Assembly: GCF_900156375.1 (NCBI RefSeq)
Contig: NZ_FTNK01000014.1
Span: 1 to 64,000, forward strand
DNA length: 64,000 nucleotides
From: Paenibacillus macquariensis
Lineage (GTDB): Bacteria; Bacillota; Bacilli; Paenibacillales; Paenibacillaceae
Direction of reading: 5' to 3'
The notes beneath the pieces were generated by a model. That model did not search any database, was not told the DNA's origin, and was given only the letters and a program-made list of their open reading frames with translations. Below are positions 41,501-50,234 of this stretch, one piece after another. The stretch's first letter is position 1. The number at the start of each line of letters is the position of its first letter. The position numbers and the translations under genes are program-made.

Positions 41501-42169
41501 TTATTGTACCAGCCCCACGACATAAATAACATCATTAGGATAAATATGTACCCCCGTCGGACCCATCAACGCAATACTCACCATGGCGCTTGCGACCACC
41601 TCTGCCGGTATTGCCCGGTATTTAGCCGCCTTCCCACGAAATAGAAAGTCGAGAGATGTCATGAGCTTTGCACTTATTGCCTCAGCCATGCGCTTATTGT
41701 CACGTTCTCCAAGTATTAACGATGGTCTAAATAAATGCACTGCTGGAAGCCCTACCTTAGAAACGGCGTCCTCCACCTCACCTTTGATCCGATTATAGAA
41801 AATCTTGGACATAGGATCTGCCCCCATAGCCGATACCATTAGGAATTGGCGAACTCCTGCGGCATGTGCTAATTGAGCAGCAACTAGAGGATATTCGAAA
41901 TCCACCTTGCGAAATTGTTCTTGAGATCCAGCCTTTTTGATTGTAGTACCCAAACAACAGAATACATCTAGTACGTCCTCGAACAACTCCTGATGTTGAT
42001 CCAACGTATCCCAATCCACTAGAATTTCCTTAAGCTTCGGATGTTGTATACCTAGAGGCCTCCTGACAAGTACCTTTACAACATCGTATTCAGCCCGATT
42101 CAATAGTTCATTCACTACGAACCCACCCACTAATCCTGTAGCACCTAATACAATGGCCTGAAACCCCAT
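41501..42169 (-). CDS. NAD(P)-binding protein, TIP30-like
   Basis: The 222-residue protein has an N-terminal Rossmann motif (VLGATGLVGGFV, residues 7-18), CCLGTTIKKAGS and the YNRIKGEVEDAV segment with the Lys-containing short-chain motif. It resembles HTATIP2/TIP30-type NAD(P)-binding proteins; its substrate is not known. Confidence 0.75.
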   Translation of the reverse strand: MGFQAIVLGATGLVGGFVVNELLNRAEYDVVKVLVRRPLGIQHPKLKEILVDWDTLDQHQELFEDVLDVFCCLGTTIKKAGSQEQFRKVDFEYPLVAAQLAHAAGVRQFLMVSAMGADPMSKIFYNRIKGEVEDAVSKVGLPAVHLFRPSLILGERDNKRMAEAISAKLMTSLDFLFRGKAAKYRAIPAEVVASAMVSIALMGPTGVHIYPNDVIYVVGLVQ

Positions 42170-42213
42170 AGAAACCTCCTGAAAGTTATTGCATAGTTTA
42201 ATCTTCTTGGGAA

Positions 42214-42310
42214 TTACTTCGCAATAACTAGCATCGGAAGCGTAATCTTAAGTTATTAGAGCGTTACTTCAACGGTATACTTCGTTAATAACTACCTCGG
42301 AAGCATAATC
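42214..42310. repeat. Two further copies of the ACTTCG/GGAAGC repeat
   Basis: TTACTTCGCAATAACTAGCA at 42214 and TATACTTCGTTAATAACTAC at 42277 are each followed by TCGGAAGC(G/A)TAATC, with AGCGTTACTT between them. The same core occurs at 19448 and 19572, 22 kb away. The copies here are 63 bases apart and fill the gap between two minus-strand genes. Confidence 0.7.
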
Positions 42311-43598
42311 ATCCCTCTCTGAGTATTCGGCGACCGAATGTCAAAGCTACAATTAGCATAACAAATCCTACAACGCTCTGGAAACCATACTGCTGAACCC
42401 ACTCTGGGAATACCTTCATGACTTTAAATAATTGCCCACCAATCATAGGTCCTAAGAAAGATGTAACACCCGTTATCGCCGCAAACATCGCAATGAACAT
42501 CGGACGTTCACTCTTCGGTGTATCTCCGATTGTAAAGTTGAATACTAATTGATTGAATCCCCCTACACCTATCCCTAACAAAACATGTGAGATTATCAAT
42601 ACAAGTAGTACAGGAAGGAACGACAGCATTCCCCAAGCGAGGCAGGATCCAGCTATGATGGGTAAAGTCCAGAACAGTAATGTTTTATTGCTATATCTAG
42701 CATTTAAGCTGCCCCAAATATAAAAACTCGACATCATAGCAATGGTCTGAACAACCGTTAACAATGAGACGGTCTGATAGTTAATATGTAATAAATCAAG
42801 CATGACATAAGAATATAATGGTACAACTAACGTCTGCAGAAATAACCAAGACGCTAAAAAAATAGTGGATTTCATAAATGATGCATCCCGAAGCGGCTTC
42901 TTCATCATAGGCATGATCTTGTTCTCTGTTGATCGTTCGAAAGGTAGATCTGGATAGAAAAAGAACGTAACAATATTCATAAGCCCAAAAATCCATGCAA
43001 GGATAAATAATATTAAGAACCCTGTACTTTCAGAATGAGTATCTAATATTCTGCCGCCCATAAAAATCATGACGCTTCCCAATGCATTCAAAATGGTATT
43101 ACGAATCCCAAAATATCTTCCCCTTACCCCCTCAGGAACCATATCACTAAGGAGTGATGTCCATAATACGTTGATTACGTTATTCGCCAAAAATGCTGAA
43201 GCGTAAAGAATAATAAAGACCGGTACCCACCATTCTTTGTCCAATACAAATGGAATGAGTCCTGTAGAGCCCCATAACGTCCTTTGAATTGCGATAAATA
43301 TAACAAGTGTCCATTTACGACTCTGCAATTTCTGAACCATAAATGCGATAAATACTTGCAGGATGTTGACTAACGTTGTAATCGAGAGAACAAATCCTAC
43401 CACACTTGAATCCGCACCTAAGTACAATAGATATCCGGTGAGAAAGGGCCCTCCTAGTAACATCTGGAAAATAACAGTAGAAATCCCCTCTGTTGTTGCA
43501 ATGAACAAATGTTTGCGTTGAAGCGATAATTTCCGCCTTCTCTTATAAGCCATACGAATCTGGATGCACTCCTCTACAAATCTCTCTTTTGTCCCCAT
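42309..43598 (-). CDS. Major facilitator superfamily transporter
   Basis: About 429 residues with 12 helices and the MFS motif-like loop LSDMVPEGVRGRYFGIRN (about residues 148-165) after helix 4. It belongs to a 'VgrG-like/UMF' group without specific substrate clues. Start is uncertain: ATG 43598 lacks a good ribosome site, and ATG 43553 is possible. Confidence 0.75.
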   Translation of the reverse strand: MGTKERFVEECIQIRMAYKRRRKLSLQRKHLFIATTEGISTVIFQMLLGGPFLTGYLLYLGADSSVVGFVLSITTLVNILQVFIAFMVQKLQSRKWTLVIFIAIQRTLWGSTGLIPFVLDKEWWVPVFIILYASAFLANNVINVLWTSLLSDMVPEGVRGRYFGIRNTILNALGSVMIFMGGRILDTHSESTGFLILFILAWIFGLMNIVTFFFYPDLPFERSTENKIMPMMKKPLRDASFMKSTIFLASWLFLQTLVVPLYSYVMLDLLHINYQTVSLLTVVQTIAMMSSFYIWGSLNARYSNKTLLFWTLPIIAGSCLAWGMLSFLPVLLVLIISHVLLGIGVGGFNQLVFNFTIGDTPKSERPMFIAMFAAITGVTSFLGPMIGGQLFKVMKVFPEWVQQYGFQSVVGFVMLIVALTFGRRILREG

Positions 43599-43868
43599 TC
43601 TACACGCAAGTACCCGTCTGTCAATCTTATTTATGTAATCGTTGTGTGCGCTTACATATTCCCCAAATAATGTGCAATTTAACGACGAACAGACAACTCA
43701 ATATCATCTCCCACCCAATCGAATATTTACCATAAATATCAAATATCCTTGACATGCTCATATATGAATACAGATCGTTCTGGATCTACCTTTTGAAATA
43801 AAGAAATAGAGAGGTATAATTACTATGTTCTTAATGTTGTTATTATCACAGAAAAAGGGGATATTCAC

Positions 43869-44522
43869 TTGTCATCTTGGCTAAATAAATCATATATACT
43901 GTCTCTCAGTCTCCTTGCTTCACTCGGGGTTATGGCTCTAATCTACAACGTTTTAAATTCAATGACGCACAACTCATTTGTGCTTTCCTCGCCCATCGAT
44001 AATCTGATTCCTCTAGTGCCTGCCATGAGTATTCCATATTTAGGTTGGTATCCATTTATTTTTCTAGCAATGGCCTATTTGTGCTGGAAGGATCGTCAAC
44101 TTTATTTCCGAACACTTCTTTCGATGAACATTAGTGTAGCCGTCTGCTATTTGATATATTTCTATTTTCAAACAACCGTACCTCGCCCAATCGTTACCGG
44201 TCATAGCTGGGATCGTCAGATGCTGAATTGGATCTATGGAAATGATAAACCGTTCAACTGTTTCCCAAGCATTCACTCCCTGTACTCTTTCCTCGTGATG
44301 CGTGGCGCTTGGAACTCAAAGAAAATATCCCTCCGCACAAAAGCCATTTTCTCGATGTGTTCACTAACCATTATCATTGCTACTTTTATGATCAAGCAGC
44401 ATGTGATTTACGATGCGATTAGTGCAATTCTTTTGGGGGAAACCGTATTTATTCTCATTCTATCTAGTGTAAAGTTCCATAAAAGGAACCGTAGCAAATG
44501 GTATGAGCGTTATAGTTCGTAA
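43869..44522 (+). CDS. PAP2-superfamily membrane phosphatase/transferase
   Basis: The 217-residue protein has six helices and the PAP2 motifs VPRPIV, CFPSIHSLYS (about residues 133-142) and KQHVIYDAISAILLG (about 176-190) with the catalytic His residues. It is closest to the inositol-phosphorylceramide-synthase-like branch. The start is TTG 43869 with GGGG eight bases upstream. Substrate is probably a lipid phosphate. Confidence 0.8.
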   Translation: MSSWLNKSYILSLSLLASLGVMALIYNVLNSMTHNSFVLSSPIDNLIPLVPAMSIPYLGWYPFIFLAMAYLCWKDRQLYFRTLLSMNISVAVCYLIYFYFQTTVPRPIVTGHSWDRQMLNWIYGNDKPFNCFPSIHSLYSFLVMRGAWNSKKISLRTKAIFSMCSLTIIIATFMIKQHVIYDAISAILLGETVFILILSSVKFHKRNRSKWYERYSS

Positions 44523-44640
44523 TAATATCTAATACTTTCATATTTTTTCCTTCGATTTTTCCAAATTACTACATTATTTAATAACATTTGGACAAAACCA
44601 AGGAAAAAATATTTAAAATTAGTGATATTTTGGCCAAAAG

Positions 44641-44656
44641 TGTGATTTTTTTCACA
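44641..44656 (+). promoter_or_regulatory. FNR/CRP-type site upstream of pplA
   Basis: TGTGA-TTTTTT-TCACA is a perfect match to the B. subtilis Fnr/CRP consensus TGTGA-N6-TCACA; it is also close to a Rex site. Its centre is 41.5 bases before position 44690, the start predicted by a TACCAT -10 box at 44678-44683. This is class II activator spacing. Confidence 0.65.
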
Positions 44657-44771
44657 TATTTGAGATATAGATCATGGTACCATTTCCTTATAGAAATTGG
44701 ATAATCTAATTCGCCTATACAATAAACTGTTGTAATTTCATTATTTTGAATAGCAAAATGTGTTCCTTTGT

Positions 44772-44777
44772 TATAAT
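44772..44777 (+). promoter_or_regulatory. -10 box near pplA, with flanking inverted repeat
   Basis: TATAAT without a good -35 box lies within AAAATGTG (44755-44762) and CACATTTT (44782-44789), a perfect 8-bp inverted repeat with a 19-base spacer. It may be a second promoter or an operator of another regulator. Confidence 0.45.
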
Positions 44778-44825
44778 GGTTCACATTTTAATATATTAAA
44801 TTTAATTCAAATGGGGGAAATTCAA

Positions 44826-45713
44826 ATGAAAAAGAAATGGTCTATCCTATTATGTAGTTTGATGATGGTCGGGGTACTTGCAGCATGCGGTAACAATAAT
44901 AAAGCAGCTGAACCAACAACTACTGAGCCAACTACGGAAGCTACTGCTCCGGCAGCAACACAAGGTCAATATAAGGACGGAGCATATTACGCTGAAGGTG
45001 ACTTTGATGCAGAGAGCGGATGGAAACCTTATATTGTGCTAACCGTTAAAGAAGGTAAAATCGCAACAGCAGATTGGAATTTCGTGAGTTCCAAGCTTGG
45101 ACCTGACAAGAAAACACTAGATAAGGCTGGTAAATATGGCATGAAAGAAAAAGGCAAAGCACAAGCGAATTGGTATGAGCAAGCTGCGTTAGCTGAGAAA
45201 TTCTTAATTGAGAAACAAGACCCTGCTGCCATTACATTAGATGCAGAAGGTAAAACGGATGCTATTTCAGGCGTATCTATTCACGTAGGCGACTTAACTA
45301 CTTTAGCTAAGAAAGCGTTGGATGCCGGCCCTGCTGAACCTGGAACTCTTAAAGATGGGACATATCATGCTGAAGCAGATGCTTTTGACGCCTCCTCTGG
45401 TTGGAAAGATACCGTTGATCTTACCGTTGCTAACGGCAAAATCATGCATGCTTTCTTCAGTGGTGTAAATGAAGCTGGAGAAGATAAACAAGCGAACTCT
45501 GTTGAAGGTAAATACGGTATGAAGGCCAATGGTGGATCTGCTGCTGAATGGCACGAAGAGGCTCAAGCAGCTCAAGCTTTCTTGATTGAGAAACAAGATC
45601 CAGCTGCAATTACGTTGAATGCAGAAGGTAAAACAGATGCTATTTCTGGGGTAACCATTCATGTGTCTAACTTTGTTACACTGTCACAAAAGGCGCTTGA
45701 ATCTGCCAAATAA
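44826..45713 (+). CDS. pplA: PplA-like FMN-binding lipoprotein
   Basis: The start is placed at ATG 44826 (GGGGGAAA upstream). The 295-residue product has a lipobox (VLAAC, Cys21), a Thr/Pro/Ala-rich linker and two FMN-binding domains in tandem (about residues 47-165 and 176-292). Each ends with a flavinylation-type motif: DAISGVS (145-151) and DAISGVT (271-277). In Listeria PplA is an extracellular flavoprotein that passes electrons from the membrane to outside acceptors. An ApbE-family enzyme is needed to attach FMN and is not in the window. Followed by Ndh2 after 74 bases. Confidence 0.88.
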   Translation: MKKKWSILLCSLMMVGVLAACGNNNKAAEPTTTEPTTEATAPAATQGQYKDGAYYAEGDFDAESGWKPYIVLTVKEGKIATADWNFVSSKLGPDKKTLDKAGKYGMKEKGKAQANWYEQAALAEKFLIEKQDPAAITLDAEGKTDAISGVSIHVGDLTTLAKKALDAGPAEPGTLKDGTYHAEADAFDASSGWKDTVDLTVANGKIMHAFFSGVNEAGEDKQANSVEGKYGMKANGGSAAEWHEEAQAAQAFLIEKQDPAAITLNAEGKTDAISGVTIHVSNFVTLSQKALESAK

Positions 45714-45787
45714 TCACGATCTACAGGTGAATTATTGTTCCCATTAAATATTGAAATACATCCGACATATAACGAGGTGAACTATCA

Positions 45788-47662
45788 GTGAAGAAAATTG
45801 TTCTTTTAGGCGGAGGTTATGGCGGTGTTCTCACCGCCAAGAAATTAGCTAACAAATTCAAGAAAAATAACGACGTTCAAATTCAATTGATTGATCGTAA
45901 CCCGTATCACACACTCTTAACAGAACTTCATGAGGTAGCAGCTAATCGTACCCCAGAAGATGCAATTAAGATTGATCTGAAGAAGATTTTTGCCAATCAA
46001 AAGGTGGATGTTGTCCTTGATAACATTCTCAATATTGATTTCGAGGGTAAAAAGTTAACATCAGACAAAGCAACATATGACTATGATTATTTGGTCATCG
46101 GTACAGGTAGTAAACCAACGTTCTTCGGAATTCCAGGGGCAGAAGAAAATGCATTTACGTTGTGGTCTTTCGAAGATGCCGTTCGATTGAAAGAGCAAAT
46201 TCGTAACATGTTCAGTGAAGCGGCCAAAGAAACAGATCCCGTTATTCGTAAGACAAAACTCTCCTTCGTTGTTGTAGGAGCTGGATTTACGGGTGTGGAA
46301 CTGATCGGTGAAATGGCTGAGTTCCGCGATGAGTTGTGTAAAGAATTCTACATTGACGCTAAGGATGTTCGCCTAGTCGTTGCAGATATGGCATCTAAGA
46401 TTCTACCTATTCTGCCAGATAAGTTAATCGCTAAATCAGAAGCGTATCTCCGTAAAAAGGGTGTTGAAATCGTTACAAATGCCAAAATTACAGGAGTTGA
46501 TCCAACCGCTGTCAAGCTTGGTGATACTGAGATTTCAGCTAACACGATTGTTTGGACAGCTGGTGTTGAAGGTTCTGATCTCGTAGGTTCATTAGACGTG
46601 AAGCAACAAGGTCGCAGACGTATTGAAACCAATGACAAATTACAAAGCTTAGATCATGAGAATGTGTATGTTGTTGGAGACAATATTTTCTTCATTCCAG
46701 AAGGAGAGTCTCGTCCAGTTCCTCAGATGGTTGAGAACGCAGAACATGCTGCTCCACTGATTGCACATAACATTCATGCAGATGTGACAGGTAAAGCGAA
46801 GAAATCTTACAAACCTGCTTTTCACGGAACAATGGTTTCTATCGGTAGCCGTTATGGTGTCGCCAATGTAGGACTTCCTAATAAAATGTTTATGCTTACT
46901 GGATTTATGGCTATGGTATCCAAGCACTTTATTAATCTCTTCTATTTATCTACGGTTGCTGGCTTCAATAAAATATGGACTTATATGATGCATGAATTCT
47001 TTCATGTTGAGAATCGTAGAAGTTTCTTAGGAGGTCACTTCTCCAAGCGGTCACCGAATTTCTGGCTTGTACCACTCCGTATCTATTTAGGATATATGTG
47101 GCTTCATGAAGGTTGGGGGAAAATCGGTAAGATATGGGATGATCCATCGCGTATTTTCTTGATCCCTGCATCTCCTATCGCTGATGTTACCTCAGCAGCA
47201 AGTGAAGCTGTAACGGCCGTTGCTCAGACCGTCGATGCTCAAGCAGCAGCTTCTGCGGTCCAAACAACAGGTGAGACATTAACAGCTCTACCCGTACCTG
47301 GTTTCATTACTAGCATAATGAATGTATTTATGGATTTATTCTTTTACAACTCAGATGGTGGCTATACCGTATTGGCTCAAGTATTCCAGACGTGTATGGT
47401 TCTTGCAGAACTTACTTTCGGTGTACTACTCATTCTTGGTCTGTTCACAGCGGTATCTTCGATTGCAACAATCGGTATGGGCGTTATGATCTGGACTTCA
47501 GGTATGGCACCTTATGAAATGCTGTGGTATGTAACGGCTGCAATTGCTACCATCGGTGGTTCAGGAAGCGTATTTGGTCTTGACTACTATGTACTTCCTT
47601 GGCTGAAACGACAATGGAAGAAGATCCCGCTCGTTAGACGATGGTACTTATTTACAGACTGA
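45788..47662 (+). CDS. ndh2: Ndh2-like NADH dehydrogenase with membrane domain
   Basis: The 624-residue protein has an N-terminal type II NADH dehydrogenase part: GGGYGGVLTAKKLA (residues 7-20), VVGAGFTGVELIGEMAE (about 161-177) and NVYVVGDN (about 292-299). A C-terminal region of about 220 residues (from about 405) has four or so membrane helices with a DoxX-like pattern. This two-part layout is that of Listeria Ndh2, the EET-dedicated dehydrogenase. It reduces a quinone with NADH. Start GTG 45788 with GAGGTG upstream. Confidence 0.88.
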   Translation: MKKIVLLGGGYGGVLTAKKLANKFKKNNDVQIQLIDRNPYHTLLTELHEVAANRTPEDAIKIDLKKIFANQKVDVVLDNILNIDFEGKKLTSDKATYDYDYLVIGTGSKPTFFGIPGAEENAFTLWSFEDAVRLKEQIRNMFSEAAKETDPVIRKTKLSFVVVGAGFTGVELIGEMAEFRDELCKEFYIDAKDVRLVVADMASKILPILPDKLIAKSEAYLRKKGVEIVTNAKITGVDPTAVKLGDTEISANTIVWTAGVEGSDLVGSLDVKQQGRRRIETNDKLQSLDHENVYVVGDNIFFIPEGESRPVPQMVENAEHAAPLIAHNIHADVTGKAKKSYKPAFHGTMVSIGSRYGVANVGLPNKMFMLTGFMAMVSKHFINLFYLSTVAGFNKIWTYMMHEFFHVENRRSFLGGHFSKRSPNFWLVPLRIYLGYMWLHEGWGKIGKIWDDPSRIFLIPASPIADVTSAASEAVTAVAQTVDAQAAASAVQTTGETLTALPVPGFITSIMNVFMDLFFYNSDGGYTVLAQVFQTCMVLAELTFGVLLILGLFTAVSSIATIGMGVMIWTSGMAPYEMLWYVTAAIATIGGSGSVFGLDYYVLPWLKRQWKKIPLVRRWYLFTD

Positions 47663-47774
47663 CATTTCACATCAGAACTTTAGATATACATTAGAGTAAT
47701 GTGCAAATCGCACATTACTCTCCTTATTTTATATGGTCTTGAAGGTATGAAAACCGATCCAAGGGGTGAAGCAT

Positions 47775-48233
47775 ATGAACACAAAACTTATGAATGAAAC
47801 CTTCCTACTACTCCAGTCTGAGTGTTCGCCGAAGGCTGGAATTACGTTTCGCATCGATCTTACAGAAATACTGGATACGGAGTCCTTACTGAATAGTTAT
47901 GATTTAGCTTATGAGCGTAAAGTACATCTTCTCGCACTCTATACTGTGCTTTCGCTTGCTACAAGCCGTCATAAAGACTGCCATCATTCTGATCCGAATC
48001 TAACCCGCAAGGTGCTAGATGGTGATTATTTATACAGTCTATATATTCAATTAGCCGTCCAGTTTGAAGAAATCGATCTGATATCATACCTAGCGCCCCA
48101 CATTAAGAAATGGCAGATCCGAGGTGCTGAAGGACATTCCGGAGTTCAGATGTTATCCACCTGCTTGGAACAGTTCTTAGATCTTGAATTCAGACGGGAT
48201 ACCTATACCACAACCGTAGAACAGGTAGGTTAA
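47775..48233 (+). CDS. Short HepS-like subunit of prenyl diphosphate synthase
   Basis: The start is placed at ATG 47775 (AAGGGGTG six bases upstream). The 152-residue product contains RKVLDGDYLYSLYIQLAVQF (about residues 81-100), like the LAGDYFSGLYYYLLA segment of HepS. It is 100 residues shorter than B. subtilis HepS. HepS has no catalytic motif and helps the catalytic subunit. The HepT-like gene follows after four bases, so the pair probably works as a heteromer making the prenyl tail. Confidence 0.65.
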   Translation: MNTKLMNETFLLLQSECSPKAGITFRIDLTEILDTESLLNSYDLAYERKVHLLALYTVLSLATSRHKDCHHSDPNLTRKVLDGDYLYSLYIQLAVQFEEIDLISYLAPHIKKWQIRGAEGHSGVQMLSTCLEQFLDLEFRRDTYTTTVEQVG

Positions 48234-48237
48234 CAAC

Positions 48238-49218
48238 ATGACACTACATGAGACTCTGAATATCAATTTACGACGAATCAACAAGACCATTGAAGATATT
48301 GTTAGATTAGATAGAGACGTTCCAGCATCTTCTGTTCTATCTAAAAGTATCCTTGCACTTATTCGATCTGGAGGCAAAAGACTGCGCCCTTTGATGGTTG
48401 TTGTAGGGAGTCGGTTTGGCACCCTTCCAACTGGCAAACTACAGCTCCAATTGGCTGCTGCTGCTGAATTCATTCATGCTTCTTCTCTGATTCATGATGA
48501 CATTATTGACCAATCCGATATGCGACGGGGTCAAAGTGCCATGCATACGATAACGGGAGTATCTGAGGCCGTTCATATTGGCAGTTACATGTCTGCCCGT
48601 GTGATTGAACTCCTATCTAGCTATTCCTCTAATAAAGATCGTTATATTCATGACTTATCAGCCGTCGCGACAGCCCAACTGTGTCTTGGAGAGTATGAAC
48701 AACTGGAACATAGGTATGATTATGATCTAACCTTAGAGCAATACTTAGAGAAATCGAGAAATAAAACAGCTCAATTAATGGCAACTTGTTTACGGGTTGG
48801 CGCTTTATCTACGGAAGCTGATCCTGGAGTTGCAGACCTCCTATACACATTTGGTGAGCATCTAGGAATGTCATTTCAAATCCAGGATGATTTATTAGAC
48901 TTTACTCAGACGCCTGATGTACTTGGCAAGCCTTCAGGAAGTGATCTTATCCAAGGACAAGTCACGTTGCCTGTCATCTACGCCTTGCAAAGACCTGAGC
49001 TTGCGCCTACCATTCGAGCTATTCATAGCGGGTCCACTCCTCTGGAGATTCAGGAAGCTATTAGTATCATTTGTTCATCTGGCGCATTACAACAAACAGA
49101 ACAGCTTAGTCATGATTATTTAAACAAAGCTCAAGGCATTATTGAACAGTTATCCTCTTTCCCTGCACATCATGATCTTCAAGCTTTGCTCGATTATTTT
49201 GCAGGACGTGATCATTAA
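48238..49218 (+). CDS. Polyprenyl diphosphate synthase, HepT/DmkB-like
   Basis: The 326-residue protein has the first Asp-rich motif LIHDDIIDQSDMRRG (about residues 83-97) and the second FQIQDDLLDFTQTPDVLGKP (about 212-231). It condenses isopentenyl diphosphate into a long prenyl chain for a quinone. In Listeria, a dedicated copy (DmkB) sits in the EET locus, which fits its position behind ndh2. Product length cannot be read safely. Confidence 0.88.
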   Translation: MTLHETLNINLRRINKTIEDIVRLDRDVPASSVLSKSILALIRSGGKRLRPLMVVVGSRFGTLPTGKLQLQLAAAAEFIHASSLIHDDIIDQSDMRRGQSAMHTITGVSEAVHIGSYMSARVIELLSSYSSNKDRYIHDLSAVATAQLCLGEYEQLEHRYDYDLTLEQYLEKSRNKTAQLMATCLRVGALSTEADPGVADLLYTFGEHLGMSFQIQDDLLDFTQTPDVLGKPSGSDLIQGQVTLPVIYALQRPELAPTIRAIHSGSTPLEIQEAISIICSSGALQQTEQLSHDYLNKAQGIIEQLSSFPAHHDLQALLDYFAGRDH

Positions 49219-49241
49219 GGTAAGATCTACTTGATCTTCTA

Positions 49242-49297
49242 CAAGAATAAGACCCTCCCTCATCATGTTCAAATGATGTAGAGAGGGTCTTATTCTT
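49242..49297. terminator. Strong bidirectional terminator between EET operons
   Basis: AAGAATAAGACCCTC pairs with GAGGGTCTTATTCTT, with CATCAT/ATGATG in the middle. It closes the plus-strand and minus-strand EET operons. Confidence 0.9.
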
Positions 49298-49318
49298 ATT
49301 GCACTGTAGTTCAATGAT

Positions 49319-50215
49319 TTAGGCGATTAGAAAGTAATCCAATAAGGTACAAGCTACGATTACCATACTTATCACTTGATTAAGATTATAAGCAGCAATC
49401 TTCATTAATCTAGGTTGGTGAGGCTTGATAATCCCATGCTCCGTCATGAGCAATATAGCCGCAATACCTAATCCGATAAGATACATCCAACTCAAATCTC
49501 TGAAATAGTAAAGAAATAATAACAAGATAAGCATAATAATATGCATCGCTTTAGCCATCCATAGTGCGATTTTCAGACCGAAGAAGCTAGGAATGGACCA
49601 CAATCCATGCTTACGGTCGAATTCAATATCTTGCGTACCATAGATAACATCGAAGCCGGCGATCCAGAGCATTACAATGGTTCCGAGCACAAAGGGTGTG
49701 AACGCGAACTCTCCTGTCACCGCAAACCATGCTCCAATCGGTGCAGATGCGATTACAAATCCAAGGTAAAGATGGCTGAGCCATGTAAACCGCTTCGTAT
49801 ATGAATATACCGTAATGAGGAGAATCCCCACCGGGGACAATATCATACACAATGGATTTAACATCGCGGCTGCGATCACAAAGATAAGATAATTGACGAT
49901 TACAAAAACAATAACTTCACGCGTCCCAAGTAATCTCTGTGGAAGATGCCTTGATGCGGTACGCGGATTCTGTTCATCAAACTTCCGGTCTGCCAGTCTA
50001 TTGAAAGCATTAGCTCCATTACGTGCACCAATGAGGGCAATTAATCCCCAGATCATAATCCACCACGATGGCCAACCCCCTGCTGCCCATACCATGGAAA
50101 TCACAGCGAAAGGCAACGAAAATAACGTATGTGAGAACATAACCAATTCACCAAATTGTTTACCTTTATGCAACATTGCTCTAGTCGTCATATGCAATTC
50201 ACCATTCATCCTCAA
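49319..50215 (-). CDS. UbiA-type prenyltransferase, DmkA-like role
   Basis: The 298-residue protein has nine or so helices and two Asp motifs: NAFNRLADRKFDEQNPRTAS (N69 onward; N72, D76, D80) and DVIYGTQDIEFD (D189-D200). These match the UbiA-like/MqnP group rather than MenA. It prenylates an aromatic ring in quinone biosynthesis. Start is TTG 50215 with AAGGGA upstream; ATG 50209 is possible. It is the last gene of the minus-strand EET operon. Confidence 0.8.
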   Translation of the reverse strand: MRMNGELHMTTRAMLHKGKQFGELVMFSHTLFSLPFAVISMVWAAGGWPSWWIMIWGLIALIGARNGANAFNRLADRKFDEQNPRTASRHLPQRLLGTREVIVFVIVNYLIFVIAAAMLNPLCMILSPVGILLITVYSYTKRFTWLSHLYLGFVIASAPIGAWFAVTGEFAFTPFVLGTIVMLWIAGFDVIYGTQDIEFDRKHGLWSIPSFFGLKIALWMAKAMHIIMLILLLFLYYFRDLSWMYLIGLGIAAILLMTEHGIIKPHQPRLMKIAAYNLNQVISMVIVACTLLDYFLIA

Positions 50216-50234
50216 CGAGAATCCCTTCCTACCC

